Shown: positions 1-6,461 of the stretch, one piece after another
Numbering within the stretch: position 1 is the first letter of the stretch
Layout: each line of letters starts with the position of its first letter
Assembly: GCA_017437345.1 (NCBI GenBank)
Contig: JAFSBJ010000049.1
Coordinates: 1-7,890 of the forward strand
Length of the DNA: 7,890 nt
From: Clostridia bacterium
Lineage (GTDB): Bacteria; Bacillota_A; Clostridia; UMGS1810
Reading direction: 5' to 3'
Translations under genes and position numbers: made by a program
The notes under the pieces: generated by a model
Told to the model about the DNA's origin: nothing
Databases searched by the model: none
What the model saw: only the letters and a program-made list of their open reading frames with translations

Positions 1-353
1 AGAGGTCGTCCTTCAAGAGAAGAATTTGCAAGGATATTTTGGGGAGTGGTATTTATAAAAACAACAACTCCGCTTTTTTTCATCTCAGCTTTATTTTCCT
101 TCCTTACAACCACACCGCCCCCTGTGGAAACGATGATATTTGTTTTTTCTGAAAGCTCCTTAATTACGATGCTTTCCTTATTACGGAAATCGTCTTCGCC
201 AAAATTTTTGAAAATATCGGGAATCGACTGAGAATATTTATTTTCAAGATATTCATCAGCATCTATATGCTTTAAGCCAAGCTTTTCTGATATAATTTTT
301 CCTATTGTTGATTTTCCGCATCCGGGCATACCTATGAGATATATATTATTCAT
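1..353 (-). CDS. aroK: Shikimate kinase, partial (C-terminus beyond left edge)
   Basis: Cytoplasmic enzyme that phosphorylates shikimate at the 3-hydroxyl using ATP, the fifth step toward chorismate. The first 117 residues are present. They show the P-loop GMPGCGKST (residues 8-16), the DAD pair (D31, D33) that binds Mg and shikimate, FR at 56-57 (R57 shikimate contact), the GGG motif at 78-80 that closes over shikimate, and the start of the lid at R116-P117. Family members are usually about 165-175 aa, so roughly the last third lies outside the window. The ATG (351-353) is followed directly by the typical N-terminus MNNIYLIG and overlaps the end of aroQ by 8 bases, with a modest AGAGG six bases upstream. 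The overlap implies translational coupling as the fourth gene of the aro operon. No broken motif is seen. Other P-loop small-molecule kinases are possible in principle, but the combination of motifs fits shikimate kinase well. Confidence 0.93.
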   Translation of the reverse strand, partial: MNNIYLIGMPGCGKSTIGKIISEKLGLKHIDADEYLENKYSQSIPDIFKNFGEDDFRNKESIVIKELSEKTNIIVSTGGGVVVRKENKAEMKKSGVVVFINTTPQNILANSSLEGRP

Positions 354-783
354 AGTCGGCCTCTAGAAAATAGTTGAGTGCCATTTTATAGCCATATTCA
401 CCAAAGCCGCATATCTGACCTTTGCAGGCGGGAGCAGTTACGGATTTTGAGCGGAACTCTTCTCTTTTATGAATATTTGAAAGGTGTACCTCAACAAAGG
501 GAATATCTGTGCCGGCAATGGCATCGTGAATAGCATAGCTATAGTGGGTATATGCTCCGGGATTGATAATTATACCATCATATTTTTCAAAATGGCATTT
601 CTGGATGCGGTCGATTATTTCACCTTCGCAGTTGCTCTGGAAACACTCCAGCTCAACACCCTTTAAAAATGCATATTCTTTGATTTCGCGGCAGATATCG
701 TCATAGGTTTTTAAGCCATAGATACCTTTTTCTCTTATGCCGAGAAAATTAAGGTTTGGACCTTGTATAAGCATTATTTTCAT
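346..783 (-). CDS. aroQ: 3-dehydroquinate dehydratase, type II
   Basis: Converts 3-dehydroquinate to 3-dehydroshikimate, the third shikimate-pathway step. Type II enzymes are small dodecameric cytoplasmic proteins of about 145 aa; this one is 145 aa from the chosen start. Visible family motifs are QGPNLNFLGIRE (residues 7-18), IYG with the catalytic tyrosine Y22, QSNCEGEIID (49-58), INPGAYTHYS (73-82, with N74) and EVHLSN (98-103, with E98 and H100). By alignment to known type II enzymes, R17, Y22, N74, E98 and H100 are the active-site residues, and all are intact. C52 stands where many homologues have histidine (SNHEG), a position that varies in the family. An in-frame ATG eight codons upstream (807) is rejected, because it lies inside aroE and GGGAGG (792-797) sits eight bases before the ATG at 783. 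The start is one base past the aroE stop and the end overlaps aroK, so all are probably one transcript. Confidence 0.96.
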   Translation of the reverse strand: MKIMLIQGPNLNFLGIREKGIYGLKTYDDICREIKEYAFLKGVELECFQSNCEGEIIDRIQKCHFEKYDGIIINPGAYTHYSYAIHDAIAGTDIPFVEVHLSNIHKREEFRSKSVTAPACKGQICGFGEYGYKMALNYFLEADYE

Positions 784-784
784 T

Positions 785-1561
785 TTACTTACCTCCCATT
801 TCGGCATATATTTTATTTATCGCATCAATATCAAGCTTTTCTCTATTCCATATAGATTCTGAAAAAAGAGCCTGGGCAACCAGCATATAAAGACCGTTGA
901 CTGTTTTGAGACCCAAATCCTTTGCTTTTTTAAGAAAGAGGGTTTCAGAAGGATTATAGATAAGGTCAACAGCCACTTTAAATGGCTCAAGCTTATCATA
1001 GGGTGAAGCATCTATATTGGGATACATTCCAACGGGGGTTGTGTTGATTACAACATCTCCGCCGGAAATGGATGAATATGATATATTTTTATATTTTCCA
1101 TCATTTTTCGGACTGCGGGACACAAGAGTTATTTCTTTTGCACCAAGGTCTTCACAAAGAGCCACAACAGCTTTGCTTGCTCCGCCTGTGCCTAAAACTA
1201 CAACAGCTTTATCCTTAATATCTACCCCGTTATATTCAAGGGCAAGCCTGAGACCGTGGTAGTCGGTATTGTAGCCGGTCATTTTGCCGCCGGATATATT
1301 TATTGTGTTGACAGAGCCGATTTTTTCTGCTTCTTCGCATAGCTCAGAACACATATTCATAAGGTCGATTTTATAGGGAATGGTGACATTAAAACCTTTA
1401 TATCCGTCATTTACCATTAATTTAACCCTTGCTTCAAGCTCATCTGAGGGAATTTCAATAAGGTCATATGAAGAATCCATACTCTTTATGGAAAAATATT
1501 TTTCGTGGATTATTTTACTATAGGAATGGCCTAGTTTTTCGCCTATAAGTGCGTATTTCAC
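785..1561 (-). CDS. aroE: Shikimate 5-dehydrogenase
   Basis: NADPH-dependent reduction of 3-dehydroshikimate to shikimate, cytoplasmic, fourth pathway step. From the GTG at 1559-1561 the protein is 258 aa, slightly shorter than the usual 265-290. The N-terminal substrate domain shows GEKLGHSYS (7-15, with shikimate-binding S13 and S15), NVTIPYK (58-64, catalytic K64) and NTD (98-100, catalytic D100). The Rossmann domain carries GTGGASK (124-130), followed by NTTPVGM (173-179) and GLYMLVAQA (223-231, Q230). All residues expected for catalysis are present. A longer reading from TTG at 1576 adds five residues, but the GGAGG at 1570-1574 would then lie inside the coding region. GTG at 1561, eight bases after that site, gives the typical start MKYALIGEKLGHS. 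The gene follows aroC after 20 bases and ends one base before aroQ. The paralogue YdiB is unlikely given the operon setting. Confidence 0.96.
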   Translation of the reverse strand: MKYALIGEKLGHSYSKIIHEKYFSIKSMDSSYDLIEIPSDELEARVKLMVNDGYKGFNVTIPYKIDLMNMCSELCEEAEKIGSVNTINISGGKMTGYNTDYHGLRLALEYNGVDIKDKAVVVLGTGGASKAVVALCEDLGAKEITLVSRSPKNDGKYKNISYSSISGGDVVINTTPVGMYPNIDASPYDKLEPFKVAVDLIYNPSETLFLKKAKDLGLKTVNGLYMLVAQALFSESIWNREKLDIDAINKIYAEMGGK

Positions 1562-1569
1562 CTTTGATG

Positions 1570-1574
1570 CCTCC
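1570..1574 (-). promoter_or_regulatory. Ribosome binding site that fixes the aroE start
   Basis: On the minus strand GGAGG lies eight bases upstream of GTG (1559-1561). The upstream in-frame TTG (1574-1576) overlaps this site, so it cannot be the start served by it. Confidence 0.75.
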
Positions 1575-1581
1575 AATAAAT

Positions 1582-2655
1582 TCAGTCGTTTAGCATATCA
1601 AGAAAACAAAGGGCTGCACAGCTTTCCACAACTGCCACCGCTCTTGGAACGATGCAGGCATCGTGGCGGCCTTTTAAGATAAGCTCTTCATTTTCCATTT
1701 TTTCAAGATTAACGCTTTGCTGTGATTTGAATATTGAGGGAGTGGGTTTTATAGCTACTCTGAAAACAACGCTCATACCATTTGTTATTCCGCCAAGGAT
1801 TCCACCGTTATTATTGGAAAGGGTTTTTACTATGGTTCCATCTGTGGTATACTGGTCATTTGCGCAGCTTCCACGAAGCTTTGTTATATCAAAGCCTGCG
1901 CCAAATTCAACGCCCTTTACAGCAGGGATGCTATAAAGAATCTGAGAAAGCCGACTTTCTACCGAGCCAAAAAAAGGACTGCCGATTCCTGCAGGAGCAT
2001 TATAAATAGCACATTCTATTACTCCCCCGACGGAATCTCCATCTTCCTTTGCACTGCTTATTTCAGAAAACATTTTTTCTTTTGCATCTTCATCTATAAC
2101 AGGGAAAGCATCGCCAAAAAGCCTAACTGAAAGCTCACTATTATATTCATCAGGCAAATTCTTTTCTGAAACAACATTTCCTATGCTTTTTATATGGGCA
2201 GATATTTTGATATTATAATCTTCAAGATACTGTTTTGCTATTGCACCTGCAAAGCACAGGGGTGCTGTTATTCTTCCTGAAAAATGGCCGCCGCCTTTAT
2301 AGTCATTAAATCCATTATGCTTTATGCATGCACTATAATCGGCATGACCGGGACGGGGAACATTATTGAGATTTGGATAGTCTTTGGAATTATGCTCACC
2401 GTTTCTTATTGAAAAAGCAAGAGGGAAACCGTTTGTCACACCATCTGTTACGCCTGAAAGGATTTCTGCCTGATCCTTTTCGTTGCGCGCTGTTGAATAA
2501 AATGCTCTATGATTGCGGCGTTTCATTTCGATGTCGATTTTATCAAAATCAAGCTTTTTTCCTGCTTTGATTGACGATAAAACTCCGCCTATGGCAACAC
2601 CATGAGATTCACCGAATATTGAAAATTGTATATTTTTTCCCCAGATTCCGCTCAT
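1582..2655 (-). CDS. aroC: Chorismate synthase
   Basis: Removes phosphate from 5-enolpyruvylshikimate 3-phosphate to make chorismate, the branch point for Phe, Tyr, Trp and folate. The enzyme needs reduced FMN and is a cytoplasmic homotetramer. The protein is 357 aa, normal for the family. Family signatures are FGESHG (14-19, H18), SGVTDGVTNGFP (67-78), RPGHADYSA (101-109, H104), DYKGGGHFSGRITAP (118-132), GVEFGAGFD (248-256), GSCANDQY (262-269), NNGGILGGITNG (282-293) and RHDACIVPRAVAVVES (330-345). The block GHFSGR replaces the GRSSARET seen in Escherichia coli; as I recall, this form is common in clostridia and so does not suggest loss of function. No flavin reductase domain is fused, so it is the monofunctional type. 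The ATG at 2653-2655 has a strong AAGGAGGAG at 2662-2670. It is the first gene of the aro operon, with its own consensus promoter, and aroE follows 20 bases downstream. Confidence 0.97.
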   Translation of the reverse strand: MSGIWGKNIQFSIFGESHGVAIGGVLSSIKAGKKLDFDKIDIEMKRRNHRAFYSTARNEKDQAEILSGVTDGVTNGFPLAFSIRNGEHNSKDYPNLNNVPRPGHADYSACIKHNGFNDYKGGGHFSGRITAPLCFAGAIAKQYLEDYNIKISAHIKSIGNVVSEKNLPDEYNSELSVRLFGDAFPVIDEDAKEKMFSEISSAKEDGDSVGGVIECAIYNAPAGIGSPFFGSVESRLSQILYSIPAVKGVEFGAGFDITKLRGSCANDQYTTDGTIVKTLSNNNGGILGGITNGMSVVFRVAIKPTPSIFKSQQSVNLEKMENEELILKGRHDACIVPRAVAVVESCAALCFLDMLND

Positions 2656-2683
2656 TTGCTTCTCCTCCTTATATATTAAAATA

Positions 2684-2719
2684 ATGTATAATTATACAAC
2701 TTTTTCATATCTTTGTCAA
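2684..2719 (-). promoter_or_regulatory. Consensus sigma-A promoter of the aroCEQK operon
   Basis: On the minus strand a perfect -35 box TTGACA (2714-2719) is separated by exactly 17 bases from a perfect -10 box TATAAT (2691-2696). Transcription is predicted to begin near 2684, leaving a leader of about 29 bases to the aroC ATG that contains only the ribosome binding site AAGGAGGAG. There is no room for a T-box, riboswitch or attenuator downstream of this start, so any control would act at the promoter itself. Confidence 0.88.
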
Positions 2720-2722
2720 TAC

Positions 2723-2773
2723 AAAGGGTCACATATAAGCATAAAAAAAGGGTTACATATAAGCATAAAAAAA
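2723..2773. repeat. 24-bp tandem duplication between htrA terminator and aroC promoter
   Basis: Two adjacent copies of a unit reading (plus strand) AAAGGGTYACATATAAGCAT followed by A residues: 2723-2749 and 2747-2773. The period is 24 bases, with one mismatch in the aligned portion (C at 2730, T at 2754). The right copy shares its GCATAAAAAAA end with the left arm of the terminator hairpin, and the left copy stops four bases from the aroC -35 box. It could be a slippage product, or a pair of binding sites upstream of the promoter; the sequence alone does not decide. Confidence 0.9.
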
Positions 2774-2811
2774 GCAGATGAACCGCACTTGATTCATCTG
2801 CATTTTTATGC
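2763..2811 (-). terminator. Rho-independent terminator after htrA, probably bidirectional
   Basis: A nine-base stem, GCAGATGAA (2774-2782) pairing with TTCATCTGC (2793-2801), encloses a ten-base loop. On the minus strand the stem is followed by seven T (2767-2773). The inverted repeat continues outward, GCATAAAAA (2763-2771) with TTTTTATGC (2803-2811), separated from the inner stem only by a small A-rich internal loop. A T run on the plus strand (2803-2807) makes it look bidirectional, though no plus-strand gene approaches it. It begins 13 bases past the htrA stop and should isolate htrA transcripts from aroC. Confidence 0.88.
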
Positions 2812-2824
2812 ATGTTATTAATTA

Positions 2825-4255
2825 TCAGGACATTGGAGTTTCTTCACCAAGAATAATATTTATTGACTGATATTTTCCTGCACGATATACTTTTACCTTG
2901 ATAATATCGCCGGGAGATTTTTTGTTTTTGATTTCGTTGATGTCGTCAACGGTTTCGATTGGTTCACCTTCACATTCAACAATGATATCGCCAACCTTAA
3001 TACCCGACACATAGGCAGGTCCGTTTGGTGTCATACTTACAACATAAACACCGACTTTAAGATTGTAGGCTTTGGCATCTTCTTTGGTTACTGCTCTGCC
3101 GCCAATGCCGATAACAGGTCTTCCCTTTACATAGCCGCTTGTCATCAAATCCTGAATGATGGGTTTTGCTTCGTCAATTGGAATGGCAAAGCCAAGACCT
3201 TCGAGGGTTGTTGACGAGATTTTGGCTGTGTTAATACCGATTAGATAGCCATATTCATCAACTAAGGCTCCGCCGGAATTTCCGGGGTTGATGGCGGCAT
3301 CTGTCTGGATAAGGTTAAGGGTTTTATCGTCGATTGTTACGCTACGGTTAAGACCGCTTATTATACCTTTGGTGGTTGTGCCGGCGAATTCCTGACCTAA
3401 TGGATTTCCGATTGCGATTGCTGTTTCGCCAACGCGAAGAGATGAACTATTGCCCACCTGAGCATAGATAAGATTCTGAGCGTCGATTTTTATAACTGCA
3501 AGGTCGGTGGTGGCATCTCTGCCGATTAGCTTTGCAGAATACTCTTTTCCATTATTTAAAATAACGGATATGGCTGTGGCATTTTCTATAACATGGTTAT
3601 TGGTGACGATGTAGCCATCGGAGCTTAATATAACACCGGAACCGCTGCCCTGCTCAACCTCTTTATTTAAATCGCCATAGATGCTTCCAAACTGACCATA
3701 GGCATTGCCATAGGTTGTTTTGTTGATGATACCAACAACTGCAGGACCAACCTTATCAACTATTTCGGGAGTTGAAAGGGGGTCGCCTTCTTTTTTGGTG
3801 TATTGTGCTGCTGTGCCGGATGGTTTGGAATAGGAATTATTGATATTATCTTCAACACTTACCCCATTTATAAGAGCATTCATATATCCTGTTGATACTC
3901 CGGACAAAAGTGCTCCGCCCAGCATAGAAACTATGGATGTAATTATAAGAGCTACAACTGCTGCCTTTACTGACACAAACTTTTTCTTCTTGGCAGGCTT
4001 ATTGCTCAGATTATAAAAATTCTGTTCGGATGAGATTGGGGAAGAATTATCCTGCATATAATACATATCGTCGCGTATTTCGTCATTTTCTGCAGGCTGT
4101 GTTTCTGAGCTTTCGCTTTTTGCTATTTTATTTTCTGCTATTTTATTTTCTGATTGTTCTTCATCAAAAAATTCACCTGTGAGGTCGATTTCAGTGCTGT
4201 TATCCTGAATTTTTTCATCATTAATATCGGGCAGATTGTTTTCAAATTCGTTCAT
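2825..4255 (-). CDS. htrA: Membrane-anchored HtrA/DegP-type serine protease with PDZ domain
   Basis: Extracytoplasmic quality-control protease that degrades misfolded secreted or cell-wall proteins. The 476 residues read in order: an acidic, Asn/Ser-rich, probably disordered cytoplasmic tail (1-88), a basic KKKKK-like stop (89-92), one membrane helix (about 96-120), a linker (about 125-160), a trypsin-like protease domain (about 162-372) and a single PDZ domain (about 380-470). The catalytic triad is intact: H221 in TNNHVI, D251 in TTDLAVIKI and S327 in NPGNSGGA. The oxyanion region GNPLG (283-287) and the activation-loop strand GIISGLNR (297-304) are also present. This layout matches the HtrA/HtrB/YycK type of Firmicutes rather than periplasmic DegP with two PDZ domains. 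The ATG at 4253-4255 has AGGAGG (4263-4268) seven bases upstream. It lies 91 bases after the histidine kinase gene and ends in a strong terminator. Regulation by the neighbouring two-component system is inferred from the direct repeats upstream. Confidence 0.95.
   Translation of the reverse strand: MNEFENNLPDINDEKIQDNSTEIDLTGEFFDEEQSENKIAENKIAKSESSETQPAENDEIRDDMYYMQDNSSPISSEQNFYNLSNKPAKKKKFVSVKAAVVALIITSIVSMLGGALLSGVSTGYMNALINGVSVEDNINNSYSKPSGTAAQYTKKEGDPLSTPEIVDKVGPAVVGIINKTTYGNAYGQFGSIYGDLNKEVEQGSGSGVILSSDGYIVTNNHVIENATAISVILNNGKEYSAKLIGRDATTDLAVIKIDAQNLIYAQVGNSSSLRVGETAIAIGNPLGQEFAGTTTKGIISGLNRSVTIDDKTLNLIQTDAAINPGNSGGALVDEYGYLIGINTAKISSTTLEGLGFAIPIDEAKPIIQDLMTSGYVKGRPVIGIGGRAVTKEDAKAYNLKVGVYVVSMTPNGPAYVSGIKVGDIIVECEGEPIETVDDINEIKNKKSPGDIIKVKVYRAGKYQSINIILGEETPMS
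4121..4150. repeat. Perfect 15-bp tandem duplication inside htrA
   Basis: Two exact copies of the plus-strand unit TGCTATTTTATTTTC (4121-4135 and 4136-4150). Read on the coding strand they give ENKIA twice (residues 36-45) in the acidic cytoplasmic tail of HtrA. The unit is a multiple of three, so gain or loss of a copy keeps the frame. Confidence 0.93.
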
Positions 4256-4284
4256 AGAAATTCCTCCTGTTATTTTACTATAGT

Positions 4285-4341
4285 ATTATCCTATCACAAA
4301 ATTTTTAATAAACTATGAATAGAATATGAATTTTAGATAAA
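4285..4341 (-). promoter_or_regulatory. Candidate htrA promoter with OmpR/PhoP-type direct repeats
   Basis: Reading the minus strand toward htrA, four hexamers begin every 11 bases: TTTATC (4336-4341), TTCATA (4325-4330), TTCATA (4314-4319) and TTAAAA (4303-4308). Two match TTHAYA (H = not G, Y = C/T) exactly and two match five of six. This is the Bacillus PhoP-box form and the general spacing of OmpR-family sites. A -10-like GATAAT lies at 4285-4290 with no recognisable -35 at 17 bp, which is what an activator-dependent promoter looks like; the start would be near 4278. The DNA is AT-rich, so chance is a real alternative. No G+C-rich hairpin is present in 4256-4346, so readthrough from the kinase gene is also possible. 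Confidence 0.42.
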
Positions 4342-4346
4342 TTTAT

Positions 4347-5762
4347 TTATGCAAGCTCTGCTGTAAAAACAAACTCTGTGTATTCATTAACAATACTCTT
4401 TACGCTTATTTTTTCGCCATGGGCATCTATTATTTTTTTGACTATATAAAGTCCGGTTCCTGTTCCGGAGCGATCGGTGCTGCGGGAATTATCGGCTTTA
4501 TAAAATCTCTCCCAGATAAAACTGAGCTTATCTTCATCTATGCCATAGCCTGTGTTTTTTATTGAGCATATGCACTTTTGGGAATTTGTTTTGAGAGAAA
4601 TAGTGATTTTACCCTCTTCATCGGTGAATTTTACTGCATTGTGGATGAGATTTGTTAAAACCTGGGTATATTTATCTTTATCACCGATTACCACAAATTC
4701 ATCACCATAGGTTTCAAAATCAACATCTATTTTTTTTGAAAGGATATCCTCTTCAAATTTTATTAAAACAAGCTTTGCCAGTTCTTCCAGATTAAAGCTT
4801 TTTTCGGAAAGATTCTTTACCTGGTCATCGATTCGTGAAAGGGTTAAAAGCTCATTTACAAGCCTTGAAAGCCTTTTGGTTTCTGAAAGAACGATTGCAA
4901 GGTATTTATCCTGATTTTCGGGAGGGATTGTGCCATCTAATATTCCTTCCACAAATCCCGATATGGATGTCATGGGAGTCCGGAGTTCATGGGAAATATC
5001 GTTTATGAAATCCTGACGCATCTTTTCAAGAGAGCCTATGCTATCTGCCATCTGATTGATATTAAGCGCCAGCTCCCCTATTTCATTGTTTTTATTATAC
5101 TCAACCCTTTTATCAAAATTGCCTTTGGCAAATTCTTTTAAGGTGTTGTTTATTTTTTTAAGAGGAACTGTGATATTTCTTGAAAAAAGAAACATAAAAA
5201 TTGCGGCAAAGGCAAGAGTTATAAGCTCAACAAGGAAAATCTCATAGATGACAAATTTATATTGTCCTATAAGGGTTGGCGACGGTTTGCTGCAAAAAAC
5301 AGCCCACTCATTCTGACCTAAGTCATTTTGAATAAATTCACCAATGGTGATGGTTTTTTCTCCGTAGACCTCGTCAAAGACACCGCTTAAATCGGCTTCG
5401 GGATTACTACCCATAATTTCCAGAGCCTTTTTGGAATATGTTTTCATTGTGTCGGCAGAGGTGATATTATTTGCCCAGATAACCTCACCGAAGGTATTCA
5501 TAAAAAGAATATTTGATTTTGAAAAATAGGCAAATTGGCTCATAGATTCATTAAACAGCTTATCCATTTTGCTCGTTCTGAAACTTAGCGACATTTGTGC
5601 CAGAGGTTTGATATGGTTTATGCTGTCATACATCTGATGGGTTAAGTCGTTTACTGCATCGGCTCTGAAGGTTATGAAAAAAATCGGAGTTAAAATGAGA
5701 AATGATGTGAGCATCACACACAAAGCACCTGCTATAAGACTTAAAATAACTCTTTTGCGCAT
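4347..5762 (-). CDS. Sensor histidine kinase of the adjacent two-component system
   Basis: Membrane sensor of 471 aa that should autophosphorylate and pass phosphate to the regulator encoded just before it. Order of parts: membrane helix 1 (about 5-32), an extracytoplasmic sensing region of about 135 residues (34-168) with a PAS/Cache-like strand ILFMNTFGEVIWANN (85-99), membrane helix 2 (about 170-194), HAMP linker (about 195-247), dimerisation/phosphoacceptor helix with SHELRTP (H258) and an ATPase domain. The ATPase domain has the N box NLIHNAVKF (N375), F box FIWERFYKAD (415-424) and G2 box GTGTGLYIVKK (433-443). The G1 box reads NTGYGID (403-409), with Asn where Asp is usual, a variant I recall in some Firmicutes kinases. 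The ATG shares one base with the regulator's stop (TAATG), with GAGGTG a few bases upstream, so translation is coupled. The ligand cannot be read from sequence. Secretion or envelope stress is suggested only by the htrA neighbour. Confidence 0.93.
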   Translation of the reverse strand: MRKRVILSLIAGALCVMLTSFLILTPIFFITFRADAVNDLTHQMYDSINHIKPLAQMSLSFRTSKMDKLFNESMSQFAYFSKSNILFMNTFGEVIWANNITSADTMKTYSKKALEIMGSNPEADLSGVFDEVYGEKTITIGEFIQNDLGQNEWAVFCSKPSPTLIGQYKFVIYEIFLVELITLAFAAIFMFLFSRNITVPLKKINNTLKEFAKGNFDKRVEYNKNNEIGELALNINQMADSIGSLEKMRQDFINDISHELRTPMTSISGFVEGILDGTIPPENQDKYLAIVLSETKRLSRLVNELLTLSRIDDQVKNLSEKSFNLEELAKLVLIKFEEDILSKKIDVDFETYGDEFVVIGDKDKYTQVLTNLIHNAVKFTDEEGKITISLKTNSQKCICSIKNTGYGIDEDKLSFIWERFYKADNSRSTDRSGTGTGLYIVKKIIDAHGEKISVKSIVNEYTEFVFTAELA

Positions 5763-6448
5763 TATTTCACCTCGAATTTATAGCCGACTCTCCAGACGGT
5801 TTTTAGCTCCCATTTATCTGAGATGCCATCAATTTTTTCCCTTAGTCTTTTAACATGGACATCAACTGTGCGGGAATCAACATAATAGTCATATCCCCAG
5901 ACTTCGTTAAGAAGCTGGTCTCTTGTAAAGACCTTATTGGGATGGGTGCAAAGATAATTTAAAAGCTCCAATTCCTTTGGTGGGATGCTTATAAGCTTTC
6001 CTGCAAGGTGAAGCTCATAGGTGGACATATCTATTGAAAGATTTTCAAACTGAACCTTTTGCTGAGGCTCATTATCAAGATTTACTCTTCTTAAAATTGC
6101 TTTTATTCTTGCAACCAGCTCTTTGGGTTCAAAGGGTTTTACCACATAATCGTCGGCACCGAATTCAAGACCGAGGATTTTATCGAGAGTTTCGCCTCTT
6201 GCTGTGAGCATTATAACAGGGACATTACTCCTTTTACGGATTTCCTTTAAAACCTCCATACCGTCTTTTCCCGGCATCATAATATCGAGAACGACTGCGC
6301 TGTAGTTTTCGCGGAAAACATTTGCCAAAGCAGAGTCGCCATCGAATACTGTGGTTACCTTATAGCCTTCTTTTTCAAGATAAAGCCTTATAAGCTCACA
6401 AATATTTTTGTCATCATCTGCTATGAGTATGGAATTTTTTAAACTCAT
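5762..6448 (-). CDS. OmpR/PhoB-family response regulator
   Basis: DNA-binding regulator of 228 aa, the usual size. The receiver domain (about 5-120) has the acidic cluster DDD (11-13), phosphoacceptor D55 in VVLDIMMPG, switch threonine T82 in MLTAR and K104 in VVKPF, so it should be phosphorylated normally. A winged-helix DNA-binding domain follows (about 130-227), with the recognition-helix motif DSRTVDVHVKRLREKI (191-206) and the wing TVWRVGYKF (217-225). R220 takes the place of the glycine usual in the wing (VxGVGY). The ATG at 6446-6448 is preceded by AGGAGGGG (6455-6462), which overlaps the stop of the upstream enzyme gene. Only 13 bases separate the two genes, so they are surely co-transcribed. 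The kinase gene overlaps its stop by one base. Likely targets are its own operon and htrA (inference from repeats). Assigning it to PhoP, CssR or another named orthologue is not justified. Confidence 0.95.
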   Translation of the reverse strand: MSLKNSILIADDDKNICELIRLYLEKEGYKVTTVFDGDSALANVFRENYSAVVLDIMMPGKDGMEVLKEIRKRSNVPVIMLTARGETLDKILGLEFGADDYVVKPFEPKELVARIKAILRRVNLDNEPQQKVQFENLSIDMSTYELHLAGKLISIPPKELELLNYLCTHPNKVFTRDQLLNEVWGYDYYVDSRTVDVHVKRLREKIDGISDKWELKTVWRVGYKFEVK

Positions 6449-6461
6449 ATGCAGCCCCTCC

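Noticed and set aside
46..231. Plus-strand open frame of 61 codons opposite aroK
   Set aside because: It starts without a ribosome binding site, has a hydrophobic low-complexity product and lies antisense to clear shikimate kinase coding sequence; other plus-strand frames (484-666, 1017-1262, 1652-2009, 2373-2570, 5056-5247, 6725-6925, 7043-7231) are shadows for the same reason.
784..807. Longer aroQ start at 807 (MPKWEVSK extension)
   Set aside because: Homologues begin at MKI..., the extension lies inside aroE, and GGGAGG at 792-797 is correctly spaced only for the ATG at 783.
817..1011. Second minus-strand open frame within aroE
   Set aside because: It is out of frame with aroE, whose conserved C-terminal motifs (NTTPVGM, GLYMLVAQA) occupy the same bases; no frameshift is needed to explain the gene.
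2723..2773. CRISPR-like repeat
   Set aside because: Two directly abutting 24-bp units without spacers and no cas genes; a simple tandem duplication.
2656..2824. T-box, riboswitch or attenuator ahead of aroC
   Set aside because: The consensus promoter leaves only about 29 bases of leader and the only hairpin in the gap lies upstream of the promoter, serving as the htrA terminator.
4256..4346. Terminator between the kinase gene and htrA
   Set aside because: Only AT-only palindromes such as ATAAATTTAT are present; there is no G+C stem followed by a T run.
4347..6448. Naming the two-component system PhoPR, CssRS or VanRS
   Set aside because: The conserved domains are common to the whole OmpR/HisKA group and the sensing region shows nothing diagnostic; the htrA neighbour only hints at a CssRS-like role.
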